DNA of 33,829 bases from positions 1 to 33,829 of the forward strand of contig JANXCY010000021.1 in the NCBI GenBank assembly GCA_025060135.1. Reading direction: 5' to 3'. Positions 7,509-15,382 of the stretch are shown piece after piece. Below the pieces are notes generated by a model. That model was not told where the DNA came from. It did not search any database and saw nothing but the letters and a program-made list of their open reading frames with translations. Position numbers and translations under genes: made by a program. This DNA is from Anaerolineae bacterium. Its GTDB lineage: Bacteria; Chloroflexota; Anaerolineae; B4-G1; DUEL01. Position 1 is the first letter of the stretch. Each line of letters opens with the position of its first letter.

Positions 7509-8176
7509 TGAATCTCTTCGTCTCTTGGAGCGGTGGCAAAGACAGCGCGCTGGCCGCCTACCGGGCCCGGCAACAGGGCTACCGGTTGGCCTGTCTGCTC
7601 AACTGCGCCACAGAAGACGGCAGCCGCGTGCGCTCCCACGGGTTCCCCGCCGGGGTCATCGCCCTCCAGGCCCGCGCTATGGGCATTCCCCTGCTCCAGG
7701 TCTATACCTCCTGGGAGGACTACGAAACCAACTTTATCGATGCCCTGCGCAACCTGAAGGCCGCCGGAGTGGAGGGCGGCGTCTTCGGAGATATGGACAT
7801 AGAGGAGCACCGGGAATGGATCGAGCGGGCCTGCGCCGCCGTGGGCCTCTGGCCGCTACTCCCCCTGTGGAAAGCCAGCCCCTGGGCACTGCTGGAGGAA
7901 TTCTGGGAGGCTGGCTTTCAGGCCGTGGTCGTCGCGACCCGGCTGGACCCTGCTTTCCTGGGACGTCCCCTGGACCGGGACCTGGTCGCAGAGATGGTGG
8001 CGCGCGGCGCCCACCCCTCCGGGGAGCGAGGCGAATATCACACTCTGGTCACCGACGGGCCTCTCTTCCAGCGACCACTGCGGGTGGAACTCCCTCCCGA
8101 TGCTCCACGGCTGGGCGAGCATAACGGCACGTGGTACCTGAACCTCACAGTACGACTGGAGAGCCGGATTGACTGA
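7508..8176 (+). CDS. Dph6-like PP-loop ATPase (diphthine-ammonia ligase family)
   Basis: 222 residues. The N-terminal PP-loop SGGKDS (8-13), the internal GDMDIEEHREWIE segment, and the C-terminal GERGEYHTLVTDGPLF motif identify the ATP-pyrophosphatase family containing archaeal/eukaryotic Dph6. Bacteria lack diphthamide-modified EF2, so the canonical reaction cannot be its job here and the amidation target is unknown. The start shares one base with the upstream stop, and the stop overlaps the cbiB TTG start by eight bases (TTGACTGA, 8169-8176). This places it firmly in the corrinoid operon. Family assignment is confident; function is open. Confidence 0.82.
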   Translation: MNLFVSWSGGKDSALAAYRARQQGYRLACLLNCATEDGSRVRSHGFPAGVIALQARAMGIPLLQVYTSWEDYETNFIDALRNLKAAGVEGGVFGDMDIEEHREWIERACAAVGLWPLLPLWKASPWALLEEFWEAGFQAVVVATRLDPAFLGRPLDRDLVAEMVARGAHPSGERGEYHTLVTDGPLFQRPLRVELPPDAPRLGEHNGTWYLNLTVRLESRID

Positions 8177-9119
8177 AACGGCCCTGACCCTTCTGGGAGC
8201 GGTCGTCCTGGACCTCGCGCTGGGCGAACCGAGGGGCTCTCTTCACCCCGTCGCCTGGATGGGCTGCTGGCTGGACAGGTGGTGGGGATGGCGGCCCCGA
8301 AAGGGCCCAGCCCGCCAGTTCCTTTTCGGAATGATGGCCGTCCTGCTGGGTATGGCTCTCTTTGCCCTCCCCTGCTGGCTTCTTTCCCGGGCTTCCCCTC
8401 CCCTCTTCTGGCTCTGGAGCGTCCCCCTCCTGAAAGTAACCTTTGCCCTGCGGGCCCTGCTGCAGGCCGGAGAGGAGGTACGGGAAGCGCTGGAACGAAG
8501 CGACCTGCCGGAGGCCCGGCGGCGGGTCCGCTGGCACCTGGTCGGGCGGGAGACAGCGGACCTGCCAGAGCCGCTGGTCGTCTCCGCAACCGTGGAGTCG
8601 CTGGCAGAGAACATCACCGATGGGCTGACCGGCCCCCTCTTCTATTTCGTCCTGTTGGGACTCCCTGGCGCGTGGGCCTACCGATTCTGCAACACTGCCG
8701 ACTCTATGTGGGGGTACCGTACACCGGAAAAGGAATACCTCGGGAAGTTCGCCGCGCGGGCCGACGACGTCCTGAACTGGATTCCCGCGCGGCTGACCGC
8801 CCTGCTGCTTGTCGCCGGGGCCGCGCTGGCCAGAGAGGACCCGCGCGGGGCCTGGCACACGCTATGGAGCCAGCACCGCCGGACCGCCAGCCCCAACGCC
8901 GGATGGACAATGTCCGCCATGGCGGGCGCACTGGGTGTTACTCTGGAGAAAAGGGGGCACTACTGGCTGGAGGGCGGCTCCGGCCCCCTGGACGCGCAGA
9001 CCATCCAGCGGGCACTCCGGGTAGTCCGCTGGACAATGGCGCTGGTGGTGGGAACGACCCTCTTGATGACGCTGCTCTTATCGGGTCTGATCGCAGCCAT
9101 CGGGTCTTCCCACTGGTGA
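8169..9119 (+). CDS. cbiB: Adenosylcobinamide-phosphate synthase CbiB
   Basis: 316 residues, polytopic membrane protein. It joins the aminopropanol (phosphate) arm to adenosylcobyric acid. Family landmarks are LDLALGEPRGSLHPVAWMG at the N-terminus, NTADSMWGYRTPEKEYLGKF, ADDVLNWIPARLTAL, and SPNAGWTMSAMAGALGV. The TTG start overlaps the previous stop by eight bases and gives the expected N-terminus. cobD, which makes the aminopropanol-phosphate substrate, follows after 14 bases. Confidence 0.94.
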   Translation: MTETALTLLGAVVLDLALGEPRGSLHPVAWMGCWLDRWWGWRPRKGPARQFLFGMMAVLLGMALFALPCWLLSRASPPLFWLWSVPLLKVTFALRALLQAGEEVREALERSDLPEARRRVRWHLVGRETADLPEPLVVSATVESLAENITDGLTGPLFYFVLLGLPGAWAYRFCNTADSMWGYRTPEKEYLGKFAARADDVLNWIPARLTALLLVAGAALAREDPRGAWHTLWSQHRRTASPNAGWTMSAMAGALGVTLEKRGHYWLEGGSGPLDAQTIQRALRVVRWTMALVVGTTLLMTLLLSGLIAAIGSSHW

Positions 9120-9133
9120 AATCAGGAGGCGAG

Positions 9134-10279
9134 ATGAGACCTCGGCCCCGAAAGGCCCTGCAGGAACTGACCCCTGACCAGCACGGAGGGCTGGATTATG
9201 CCCGCCTGCGGGCCGAGGGCATGGCCCCGGACGAAATCCTGGATTTCAGCGTCAACTCCAATCCCTTCGGCCCGCACCCAGCGGTCCGGGAAGCACTGGC
9301 ACACGTGAACATCCCCCGTTACCCCGACCCGGAATCCGGCCTGCTCCGGGAGCGGCTGGCTGCCCTCTGCGGCCTCCCCCCGACCCGGGTTCTGGTGACC
9401 AACGGCACCGCCCAGGCCATCTGGCTAGTCGCCCTGGCTTATCTGGACCCCGGCGACGTCGCCCTGATCGTTGGCCCGACGTTTGGAGAGTACCGGGTGG
9501 CCTGCCAGTTAATGGGCGCGAATGTCCACGTGCTCTCCGCTCCCGAGGAACAGGAATTCCTCCCGGATGGGGAGGAAATCGCCACCTGGGTGCGCGCGCA
9601 GTGTCCCCGTCTGGTCTGGCTCTGTAACCCCAATAACCCCACAGGGGTCTACTTGGACCAGGAGGCCGTGCTCCCCATTCTGACGGCCTGCGAGACGGTG
9701 GGAAGCCTCCTGGTGCTGGACGAAGCCTATGTGAACTTCGCCGATGCGCCCTGGGACGCCGTCCCCTGGCTGGAAAGCGGACACCTGCTCCTTCTGCGTT
9801 CCATGACCAAAGACTTCGCCCTGGCAGGATTGCGGTTGGGGTACGTGCTGGGGCCCGAAGAGGGGATTCGGGCCCTGCGCCGAGCACAACCGCCGTGGAG
9901 CGTGAACGCGGCCGCGCAGGCGGCGGGATTAGCCGCGCTGGACCACCTGGAGGAATACCGGGAGACCTGGCGCGCGTTGCGTCGGATCACCGAGGACTTG
10001 CGCATCACCATAATGGAGTTACAATTGCCTGTCAGACGCACCGCCGTGCACTTCTTCCTGATCCGAACCTGCGACGGCGATCGGACGCGAGAAGCCCTGT
10101 GGGTACGCCATCGTCTTCTGGTGCGCAGTTGCCGTTCCTTCGGCCTCCCCACTGATATCCGTATTGGAACGCGGTTGCCGGAGGAGAATCGGCGGCTGGT
10201 GGAAGCCCTGCGCGCGGAAATCCAACAAGGAGGCCCCGATGCAGGAAACAGGCTGTCCCCTGGTCTCGCCGAGACGTGA
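9134..10279 (+). CDS. cobD: L-threonine-O-3-phosphate decarboxylase CobD (class I aminotransferase fold)
   Basis: 381 residues. ATG 9134 has AGGAGG at 9124-9129. PLP-enzyme landmarks are HGGLDYARLRAEG near the N-terminus, DFSVNSNPFGPHP, NGTAQAIWL, CNPNNPTG, LLVLDEAYVNF, and the Schiff-base lysine Lys226 in RSMTKDFALAGLRLGY. The family includes histidinol-phosphate aminotransferase; the HGG N-terminus and the cbiB neighbour favour CobD, which makes (R)-1-amino-2-propanol phosphate. The last ~40 bases overlap the start of a decayed methyltransferase gene. The tail after RLVEALRAEIQ may not be ancestral. Confidence 0.88.
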   Translation: MRPRPRKALQELTPDQHGGLDYARLRAEGMAPDEILDFSVNSNPFGPHPAVREALAHVNIPRYPDPESGLLRERLAALCGLPPTRVLVTNGTAQAIWLVALAYLDPGDVALIVGPTFGEYRVACQLMGANVHVLSAPEEQEFLPDGEEIATWVRAQCPRLVWLCNPNNPTGVYLDQEAVLPILTACETVGSLLVLDEAYVNFADAPWDAVPWLESGHLLLLRSMTKDFALAGLRLGYVLGPEEGIRALRRAQPPWSVNAAAQAAGLAALDHLEEYRETWRALRRITEDLRITIMELQLPVRRTAVHFFLIRTCDGDRTREALWVRHRLLVRSCRSFGLPTDIRIGTRLPEENRRLVEALRAEIQQGGPDAGNRLSPGLAET

Positions 10280-10948
10280 TGTTGGGAGCCAGAGTATATA
10301 ACCGATGGGTCCTGAAAATCTATGACCTCCTGGTGATCCGGTTTGAGAACCCCTTTGTATGGCGCTGTCCATCCGAAGAAATCCTGAACTTCTATAACCA
10401 GCACACCTCTGGCAATCACTGGACGGTGGGGTGGGAAGCGGGTATTTTCTGGATCGGCGTCGGTACCGGTAGAAAACCCCAAAGGGGCGCTCCTGGACCC
10501 GAATCCGAATGCTCTCCGCTTCACCGCTCATCGCATCCGACGGGATCGTCCTGCCGTCTACCTGGCTCATGTATGGGAACCGATCCCGTACTCATTGCCG
10601 CCGTTTGATTCGGTTGGGGGGAATTTTCTCCTGCACTGCCTGCCCGGCACGCTGGCCGTCAAAGCGAGATGGATGTTCCAGCATCTGAAGCCGTTCCTAA
10701 AGACCGAAGGACTCCTTTTTGGTTCCACCCTTCTGGGACAGGGGGTGGAATTTGGCATACTGGGTCAGCTGTTTATGGGGGGTCTACAACTCTACATGAG
10801 TCCCGGAGCACGGGTACTATACAACCGGGATGACCGTCGGGAAGATCTGGGAGAGGCGCTGGCGGAGCATTTTGAACAATGTTCGGTATACCTCAGGGGC
10901 ACCGGGGCTTTCTTTGTGGCCCGAAGACCGAAAATCTCGGATTCATAA
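10239..10948 (+). pseudogene. Frameshifted class I SAM-dependent methyltransferase
   Basis: An intact start (AAGGAGG at 10227-10233, ATG 10239) opens MQETGCPLVSPRRD, but this frame stops at 10301. Similarity continues in the next frame from about 10276 (YNRWVLKIYDLLVIRFENPFVWRCP to NHWTVG). It then moves to a third position at 10431 (VGSGYFLD, the SAM-binding glycine motif) until a stop at 10470. From about 10466 to 10948 it runs in yet another frame (PVENPKGALLDPNPNALRFTAHRI, PPFDSVGGNFLLHCLPG, FGSTLLGQGVEFG, LAEHFEQCSVYLRGTGAFFVARRP). At least three frame changes are needed, so no single product is possible unless these are sequencing errors. It appears once to have been the gene after cobD, translationally coupled to it. 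Confidence 0.82.
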
Positions 10949-11201
10949 AAGAGTTGTGTACCGACGGGATGTTTCGCAGCCCAGGGTTCGTCCGTCCCTG
11001 CAGGCCAGGCGGTCTGCGCGACAGTACCTGCACGACAGGTACCGTTAGGCGGTTAGCCTGCATGAGACAGGCCTGGTGGCTGTGCTGCGGTGGTCTTCGA
11101 AACCTCAAAGGTGAGTGCCATTGGGCAGGTTGGCCTGCGTTACGAGCCGCCCAGCCTGCACCAGGTGGATTGTGTCCGCCCTGTCCAGGTGGGGAGGAAA
11201 C
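10949..11201. other. Repeat-rich gap before cobT
   Basis: This is 253 bases without a gene, built largely of degenerate copies of the hairpin element seen at 774-827. A right-arm-like copy lies at 11001-11022 (CAGGCCAGGCGGTCTGCGCG...). A perfect small hairpin, GTACCTG-CACGA-CAGGTAC, is at 11024-11042, and a full hairpin at about 11044-11086. At 11123-11147 a stretch resembles the left arm in reverse orientation. A ribosome-binding site GGGGAGG (11191-11197) serves the ATG at 11202. No B12-box motif was recognised. Confidence 0.6.
11044..11086. repeat. Hairpin-forming intergenic repeat, copy 3
   Basis: The core TTAGCCTG (11053-11060), a 7-base loop CATGAGA, and CAGGCCTGGTGGC (11068-11080) match the 774-827 element at the same positions and with the same loop length but a different loop sequence. 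The outer stem is more decayed than in copy 1. Conserved arms with a changed loop point to selection or recent spread of a structured element. Confidence 0.55.
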
Positions 11202-12260
11202 ATGACCTCTCTGCAGGATGCCGTTCAGCGTATCGGACCTCTATTGGAAGAAGCAATGGCGGCCGCCCGGGCCCGCCAGGACCAGTTGACCAAGCCCCAG
11301 GGGAGCCTGGGACGGCTGGAGAGCCTCTCGGTTCAGGTCGCCGGGATCACCGGAAATCCCCGGCCCGTGATCCACCACAAAGCGGTCATCGTGGTGGCGG
11401 GCGACCACGGTGTCGCGGCAGAAGGCGTGAGCGCGTACCCCCAGGAGGTTACCGCGCAGATGGTCTACAACTTTCTGCGGGGCGGAGCAGCCATCAACGT
11501 CCTGGCCCGCCATGTAGACGCGCGGGTGGTTGTGGTGGATGCCGGTGTCGCGGCCGACCTGGAACCCCATCCTGCCCTGAAAATCCGCAAGATCGGATAC
11601 GGAGCAGGCAACATCGCCCGGGGTCCGGCCATGACCCGGGAGCAGGCTGTTCAGGCTCTGGAGACGGGGATCGCGCTGGTAGAAGAGGAACTCTCCCAGG
11701 GGCTGGATATCGTTGCGCCGGGGGATATGGGAATCGCCAATACCACTCCGGCGGCCGCAATCGCGGCCGCGGTTACCGGGCTTCCACCCGCGGAGGTAAC
11801 CGGGCGGGGCACCGGCGTGGACGACGCGGGGCTAGCCCGCAAAATTGCCGTCGTGGAGCAGGCGCTCCGGGTCAACGAGCCGGACCCGAAAGACGGCGTG
11901 GACCTGCTGGCAAAGGTCGGTGGGTTTGAGATCGGGGTCATCGCCGGGATCATCCTGGGCGCGGCAGCCCATCGCATCCCCGCGGTGTTGGATGGATTCA
12001 TCTGCACGGCTGGAGCGCTGATCGCGGCGGCGATCGCCCCTGCGGTAACGGCGTATTGCATTGCTGGGCATAACTCCTTGGAACGCGGCCACTCGGCCAT
12101 GCTCCGCCATCTGGGGTTGAAGCCGCTCCTGGACCTGGACATGCGGCTGGGCGAGGGGACCGGTGCCGTCCTGGCCATGGGCCTGGTGGAGGCAGCCTGC
12201 AAAATCCTGAACGAGATGGCCACCTTTGCCGAAGCCGGAGTCTCCGAACGGACCGGGTAA
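11202..12260 (+). CDS. cobT: Nicotinate-nucleotide:5,6-dimethylbenzimidazole phosphoribosyltransferase CobT
   Basis: 352 residues, the usual family length. It activates the lower-ligand base to its alpha-riboside phosphate. Landmarks are LTKPQGSLGRLE near residue 30, VVAGDHGVAAEGVSAYPQEVT, FLRGGAAINVLA, DMGIANTT, and the catalytic Glu318 in DLDMRLGEGTGA, matching the catalytic glutamate of Salmonella CobT. ATG 11202 follows GGGGAGG with correct spacing. It lies 72 bases before cobS, with which it completes two steps of nucleotide-loop assembly. Confidence 0.96.
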   Translation: MTSLQDAVQRIGPLLEEAMAAARARQDQLTKPQGSLGRLESLSVQVAGITGNPRPVIHHKAVIVVAGDHGVAAEGVSAYPQEVTAQMVYNFLRGGAAINVLARHVDARVVVVDAGVAADLEPHPALKIRKIGYGAGNIARGPAMTREQAVQALETGIALVEEELSQGLDIVAPGDMGIANTTPAAAIAAAVTGLPPAEVTGRGTGVDDAGLARKIAVVEQALRVNEPDPKDGVDLLAKVGGFEIGVIAGIILGAAAHRIPAVLDGFICTAGALIAAAIAPAVTAYCIAGHNSLERGHSAMLRHLGLKPLLDLDMRLGEGTGAVLAMGLVEAACKILNEMATFAEAGVSERTG

Positions 12261-12332
12261 CCGGGAACGGAAGTTTGGCGTTTTCCAGGTCCGGGACGGG
12301 AAAATATCCAATAACTGCCCTCAGCTTCCCCG

Positions 12333-13073
12333 ATGTTTCGCTCGCTCCTGGTTGCCCTGCATTTCCTGACCCGCCTGCCGCTGCCGCCGCAGGAGATAAG
12401 GCTGGAAGAGGTCGGGCGGTCGGCGTGGGCGTTCCCGGCCATCGGGACGCTGATCGGCCTCGTGCTGGCGGGATCAGATTGGCTTCTCGGCTGGCTGTTC
12501 CCGCCGGTCGTGCGGGCGGCTCTCCTCCTGGCCCTGTGGGTGGGGATCACCGGCGCGCTCCACCTGGACGGGTTTGTGGATTCCTGCGACGCGCTGCTGG
12601 CTGCCCGCACCCCTGAAGCCCGGCTGGAGATTCTACGGGATACCCACGTGGGCGCGTTCGGGGTGATCGGGGCGGTCATCCTGCTCCTGGTCAAGTACGC
12701 GACCCTTTCCATATGCCTCTGGGCCGGAATGGGAACGGCCCTGCTGCTGGCCCCGTCGCTGGGCCGGTGGACCATCGTCTACGCGATGGCCCGCTACCCC
12801 ACCGCCCGGACGACCGGCATGGGGAAAACGGTGCAGGCGTTCGCTGGCCGGTGGGCCCTGCCGGTGGCGACGCTGCTGGTTCTGCCTGTCCTCCTGGTAC
12901 GCCCGCTGGCGGGTCTGATGGCTTTCGCTTTGGCCTGGCTGTATACAATGCTCTTCGCCGGGTGGATCCTGCGACGCATTCCCGGTTTCACCGGCGACGT
13001 CTACGGCGCCCTTTGCGAATCCGTGGAAGTGGGAGTCCTGCTGGTGCTGGCGGCCGGGAGGGGAGGGGCATGA
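12333..13073 (+). CDS. cobS: Adenosylcobinamide-GDP ribazoletransferase (cobalamin synthase) CobS
   Basis: 246 residues, a polytopic membrane protein that joins adenosylcobinamide-GDP to alpha-ribazole (phosphate). Landmarks are LHFLTRLPLP at the N-terminus, GALHLDGFVDSCDALLA (~66-82), RDTHVGAFGVIG, and GFTGDVYGALCE near the C-terminus. No strong ribosome-binding site precedes ATG 12333. The 72-base gap after cobT contains a small inverted repeat, TTTTCC (~12283)/GGAAAA (~12300), without a T-run. The partner that would make GDP-cobinamide (CobU or CobY) is not in this window. Confidence 0.95.
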   Translation: MFRSLLVALHFLTRLPLPPQEIRLEEVGRSAWAFPAIGTLIGLVLAGSDWLLGWLFPPVVRAALLLALWVGITGALHLDGFVDSCDALLAARTPEARLEILRDTHVGAFGVIGAVILLLVKYATLSICLWAGMGTALLLAPSLGRWTIVYAMARYPTARTTGMGKTVQAFAGRWALPVATLLVLPVLLVRPLAGLMAFALAWLYTMLFAGWILRRIPGFTGDVYGALCESVEVGVLLVLAAGRGGA

Positions 13074-13512
13074 ATTTCCGTTGGCCTCTGCCTGGATGCG
13101 AGGCATCCTTTCTGGCAGAACGGTTGCTGGGCTGGCTGGTTTGGGGTATCATGATGCCCAAATCTATGAGCCGGAGAAGATGCGAGAGGTCGCGCGGGCA
13201 CCGAGGATGCCGGAAGGGGACATCGTCCTGAACTATGCCGAGCGGCGTACCTACGACACCTGCTACTGGGCGAAGGCTATTTTCGGCCTGACGGAGGTGG
13301 TGGTCGTTACCCAGCGCTACCACCTGCCGCGCGCCCTGTATACCTGCCAGCGCCTGGGGCTGGAGGCAGTAGGGGATGTGGCCGACCGGCAGCCCTACCT
13401 CCACATCCGCCGGTACTGGGCCCGCGAGGTCCCCACTCTCTGGCCGGCCTGGTGGGACCGGGGGATTCGCCGCCCCCAACCCGTCCTGGGCGATCCGATT
13501 CCGATATTTTGA
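13074..13512 (+). pseudogene. 5'-truncated DUF218 (YdcF/SanA-like) gene
   Basis: The frame from ~13150 to 13512 encodes EPEKMREVARAPRMPEGDI, then NYAERRTYDTCYWAKAIFGL and VVVVTQRYHLPRALYTCQRLG. These are the middle and C-terminal motifs of DUF218 proteins (the RRTYDTCY and TQRYHLPRA blocks). The N-terminal block that begins these proteins (VVLGG-like nucleotide-binding strand) is missing: only ~75 bases of unrelated sequence lie between the cobS stop and the recognisable part. It is probably a remnant. A short, still translated product from ATG 13081 cannot be excluded. Confidence 0.68.
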
Positions 13513-13545
13513 AGTATTGCGAATTCCGTTTCCTGGGAGGTACCC

Positions 13546-14130
13546 ATGCAACCCACCCGAGAGAACGCCTGGAAACTGGTTACTGAGTACGTTCAGAATC
13601 CGAATCTGCTCAAACACATGCTGGCAGTGGAGGCGGCCATGCGGGCCTACGCCCGCCGCTTTGGAGAGGATGAGGAGCAATGGGGAGTAGTAGGACTCCT
13701 CCACGACTTTGACTACGAGCGCTTCCCCGAAGACCATCCACTGAACGGTGCCCGTATCCTGCGGGAGGGGGGCTGGCCCGAAGAAATCGTCCACGCCGTC
13801 CTCTCCCACGCCGCCGAGCGGACCGGCGTGGAGCGCAAGAGCCATCTGGAACATGCCCTCTACGCCGTGGACGACCTGACCGGTCTCATCGTCGCCGTAA
13901 CCCTGGTCCACCCCTCTAAGGACATTCGCCAGATTACGGTCAAAAGCGTCAAAAACAAATGGAAGGACAAACGGTTCGCGGCCGGCGCCGACCGGGGCCC
14001 GGCTGAGGAAGGCGCGGCGCTCCTGGGCGTGGACCTCTGGGAGCACGTCGGCATCGTCCTGGAGGCTATGCAATCCATCGCGACCGACCTGGGCCTGGAT
14101 GGGCAGATGGCCCAAAGATTGAATGAGTGA
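13546..14130 (+). CDS. HD-domain hydrolase
   Basis: 194 residues. ATG 13546 follows GGGAGG (13535-13540). Metal-binding HD-superfamily residues are visible: His24 (NLLKHMLAVEAAM), His53-Asp54 (GLLHDFDYERFPEDHPLNG) and a later SHAAERTG histidine. A second conserved block reads YAVDDLTGLIVAVTLVHPSKDI. This matches a widespread stand-alone HD-family hydrolase of unknown physiological substrate. It is followed by short GAATG-rich repeats. Confidence 0.86.
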   Translation: MQPTRENAWKLVTEYVQNPNLLKHMLAVEAAMRAYARRFGEDEEQWGVVGLLHDFDYERFPEDHPLNGARILREGGWPEEIVHAVLSHAAERTGVERKSHLEHALYAVDDLTGLIVAVTLVHPSKDIRQITVKSVKNKWKDKRFAAGADRGPAEEGAALLGVDLWEHVGIVLEAMQSIATDLGLDGQMAQRLNE

Positions 14131-14186
14131 AATGACGGAATGGCCGAATGGCTGAATGAGTGAATGAAATGGAATAAGTGAATAAT
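14119..14186. repeat. Short degenerate GAATGA-type direct repeats
   Basis: Closely spaced variants of TGAATGAGTGAA and GGAATGGC cover the last codons of the HD gene and the gap before the LysM gene. They look like slippage-generated low-complexity sequence. No structure or promoter is obvious in them. Confidence 0.55.
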
Positions 14187-14189
14187 CCC

Positions 14190-15335
14190 ATGACCCATTT
14201 ACCACCTGCCGATGGATCCAGCAAAACTTGCCTGGCCTGTGGGACAAAGGTGTCGGCACGGGCGACGACCTGCATCATCTGCGGCGCGTCGCTGGTGGAG
14301 ACGCCCGCAGAGGCGGAGGCTCCGGTGTCTCGTGCGCCAGTCCGTCATTCCCACTGGCCTTTCTGGCTGGCAGCCTTCGCCACGGCCGCGCTGGTGCTGT
14401 GGATCGCGTACCGGCTCCTGGGGCCCCTCTTTTTCCCCGAACTGGTCCCTTCTCCCACCCCAACCGTTACGCCGACCCGGACCGCAACTCCGGCAGCCAC
14501 TCCTACCCCCACCGCCACGCCCACCGAGACACCGACCCCTACCCCCCTCCCGCCCCGGGCCCACCAGGTCCAGCCCAACGACACTCTTTCCGCCATCGCC
14601 GTCCGATACGATACCACCGTGGAGGAAATCATTGCCCTGAACCCGGGGCTCAATCCGGACGCCCTGCAGATCGGGCAGGTGCTGCTCATCCCCCCGGCCC
14701 GTCCCACTCCCACACCTTCTCCTGTGCCAGGGACGGTTACTCCGACCCCCACGCCAGGTGATTACATCATCCACGTCGTCGCGCCGGGGGAGACACTGAT
14801 CTCCATCGCCCAGAAATACGGCGTTACTGTTGCCCTGATCCGGGCGGCCAATCCGGAGATTCCCGCTGGTTCGGACGTCATCCGGGTCAACCAGTCGCTG
14901 ATCATCCCCCGGGGAACCCCGATGCCCACGCCGACGCCCACCCCCAATCCCCGCGCCACACCGACGCCCATCCCACCTTATTCACCACCTCCTCTCCTCT
15001 ACCCGCCGGATGGCGCCGTCTTCGGGGGCCCGGACGCCGTCATCGTGCTCCAGTGGGCCTCTGTGGCCATCCTGCGCCCGAACGAATGGTACGAACTGCG
15101 CATTGTACCTCCGGGTATGCCCGTCTTTCAAGTGCGGACCCGGACCACGGCCTACCGGCTCCCCGCTGACCTGTTTCCCCCGCCCGGCTCTCAGGCTCGG
15201 GAGTTCCATTGGGAGGTCCAGGTAGTCCGGGAGACCCGTAGCGGTGTCTTCGCCACCGCGTCGGAAGACGGGCCAACCCGCCGTTTCCTCTGGCTGGAAT
15301 CTCCGTTGACGCCGACCCCCCCACCGACGCCGTAG
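14190..15335 (+). CDS. Membrane protein with zinc ribbon and two LysM domains
   Basis: 381 residues from ATG 14190; an in-frame GTG at 14178 would add four residues, and neither has a strong ribosome-binding site. The order is an N-terminal zinc ribbon (CLACG then CIICG, ~13-32), one transmembrane helix (FWLAAFATAALVLWIAYRLL), a Thr/Pro linker, LysM 1 (HQVQPNDTLSAIAVRYDTTVEEIIALNPGL), a linker, LysM 2 (HVVAPGETLISIAQKYGVTVALIRAANP), another linker, and a C-terminal beta-sandwich-like region (VVLQWASV-type strand, YELRIVPPG, FHWEVQVV). LysM binds cell-wall glycans. The topology implies a cytoplasmic zinc ribbon and external LysM domains. Confidence 0.88.
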   Translation: MTHLPPADGSSKTCLACGTKVSARATTCIICGASLVETPAEAEAPVSRAPVRHSHWPFWLAAFATAALVLWIAYRLLGPLFFPELVPSPTPTVTPTRTATPAATPTPTATPTETPTPTPLPPRAHQVQPNDTLSAIAVRYDTTVEEIIALNPGLNPDALQIGQVLLIPPARPTPTPSPVPGTVTPTPTPGDYIIHVVAPGETLISIAQKYGVTVALIRAANPEIPAGSDVIRVNQSLIIPRGTPMPTPTPTPNPRATPTPIPPYSPPPLLYPPDGAVFGGPDAVIVLQWASVAILRPNEWYELRIVPPGMPVFQVRTRTTAYRLPADLFPPPGSQAREFHWEVQVVRETRSGVFATASEDGPTRRFLWLESPLTPTPPPTP

Positions 15336-15382
15336 AGCAACGGCTCGGGATGGCCGTATGCATCGCAATGGAGGTATCCCAC

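Noticed and set aside
10239-10948. Programmed frameshifting as an explanation of the methyltransferase frames
   Set aside because: At least three changes in different directions without a slippery site are better explained by decay or sequencing error.
11651-12775. 374-residue minus-strand open frame across cobT and cobS
   Set aside because: Both sense genes are certain; the antisense frame is a GC-rich codon-bias shadow.
13074-13231. Possible cobU fragment starting at the ATG overlapping the cobS stop
   Set aside because: The translation (MNFRWPLPGCEASFLAERLL) has no P-loop or other CobU motif; similarity to SanA/DUF218 in another frame explains the region better.
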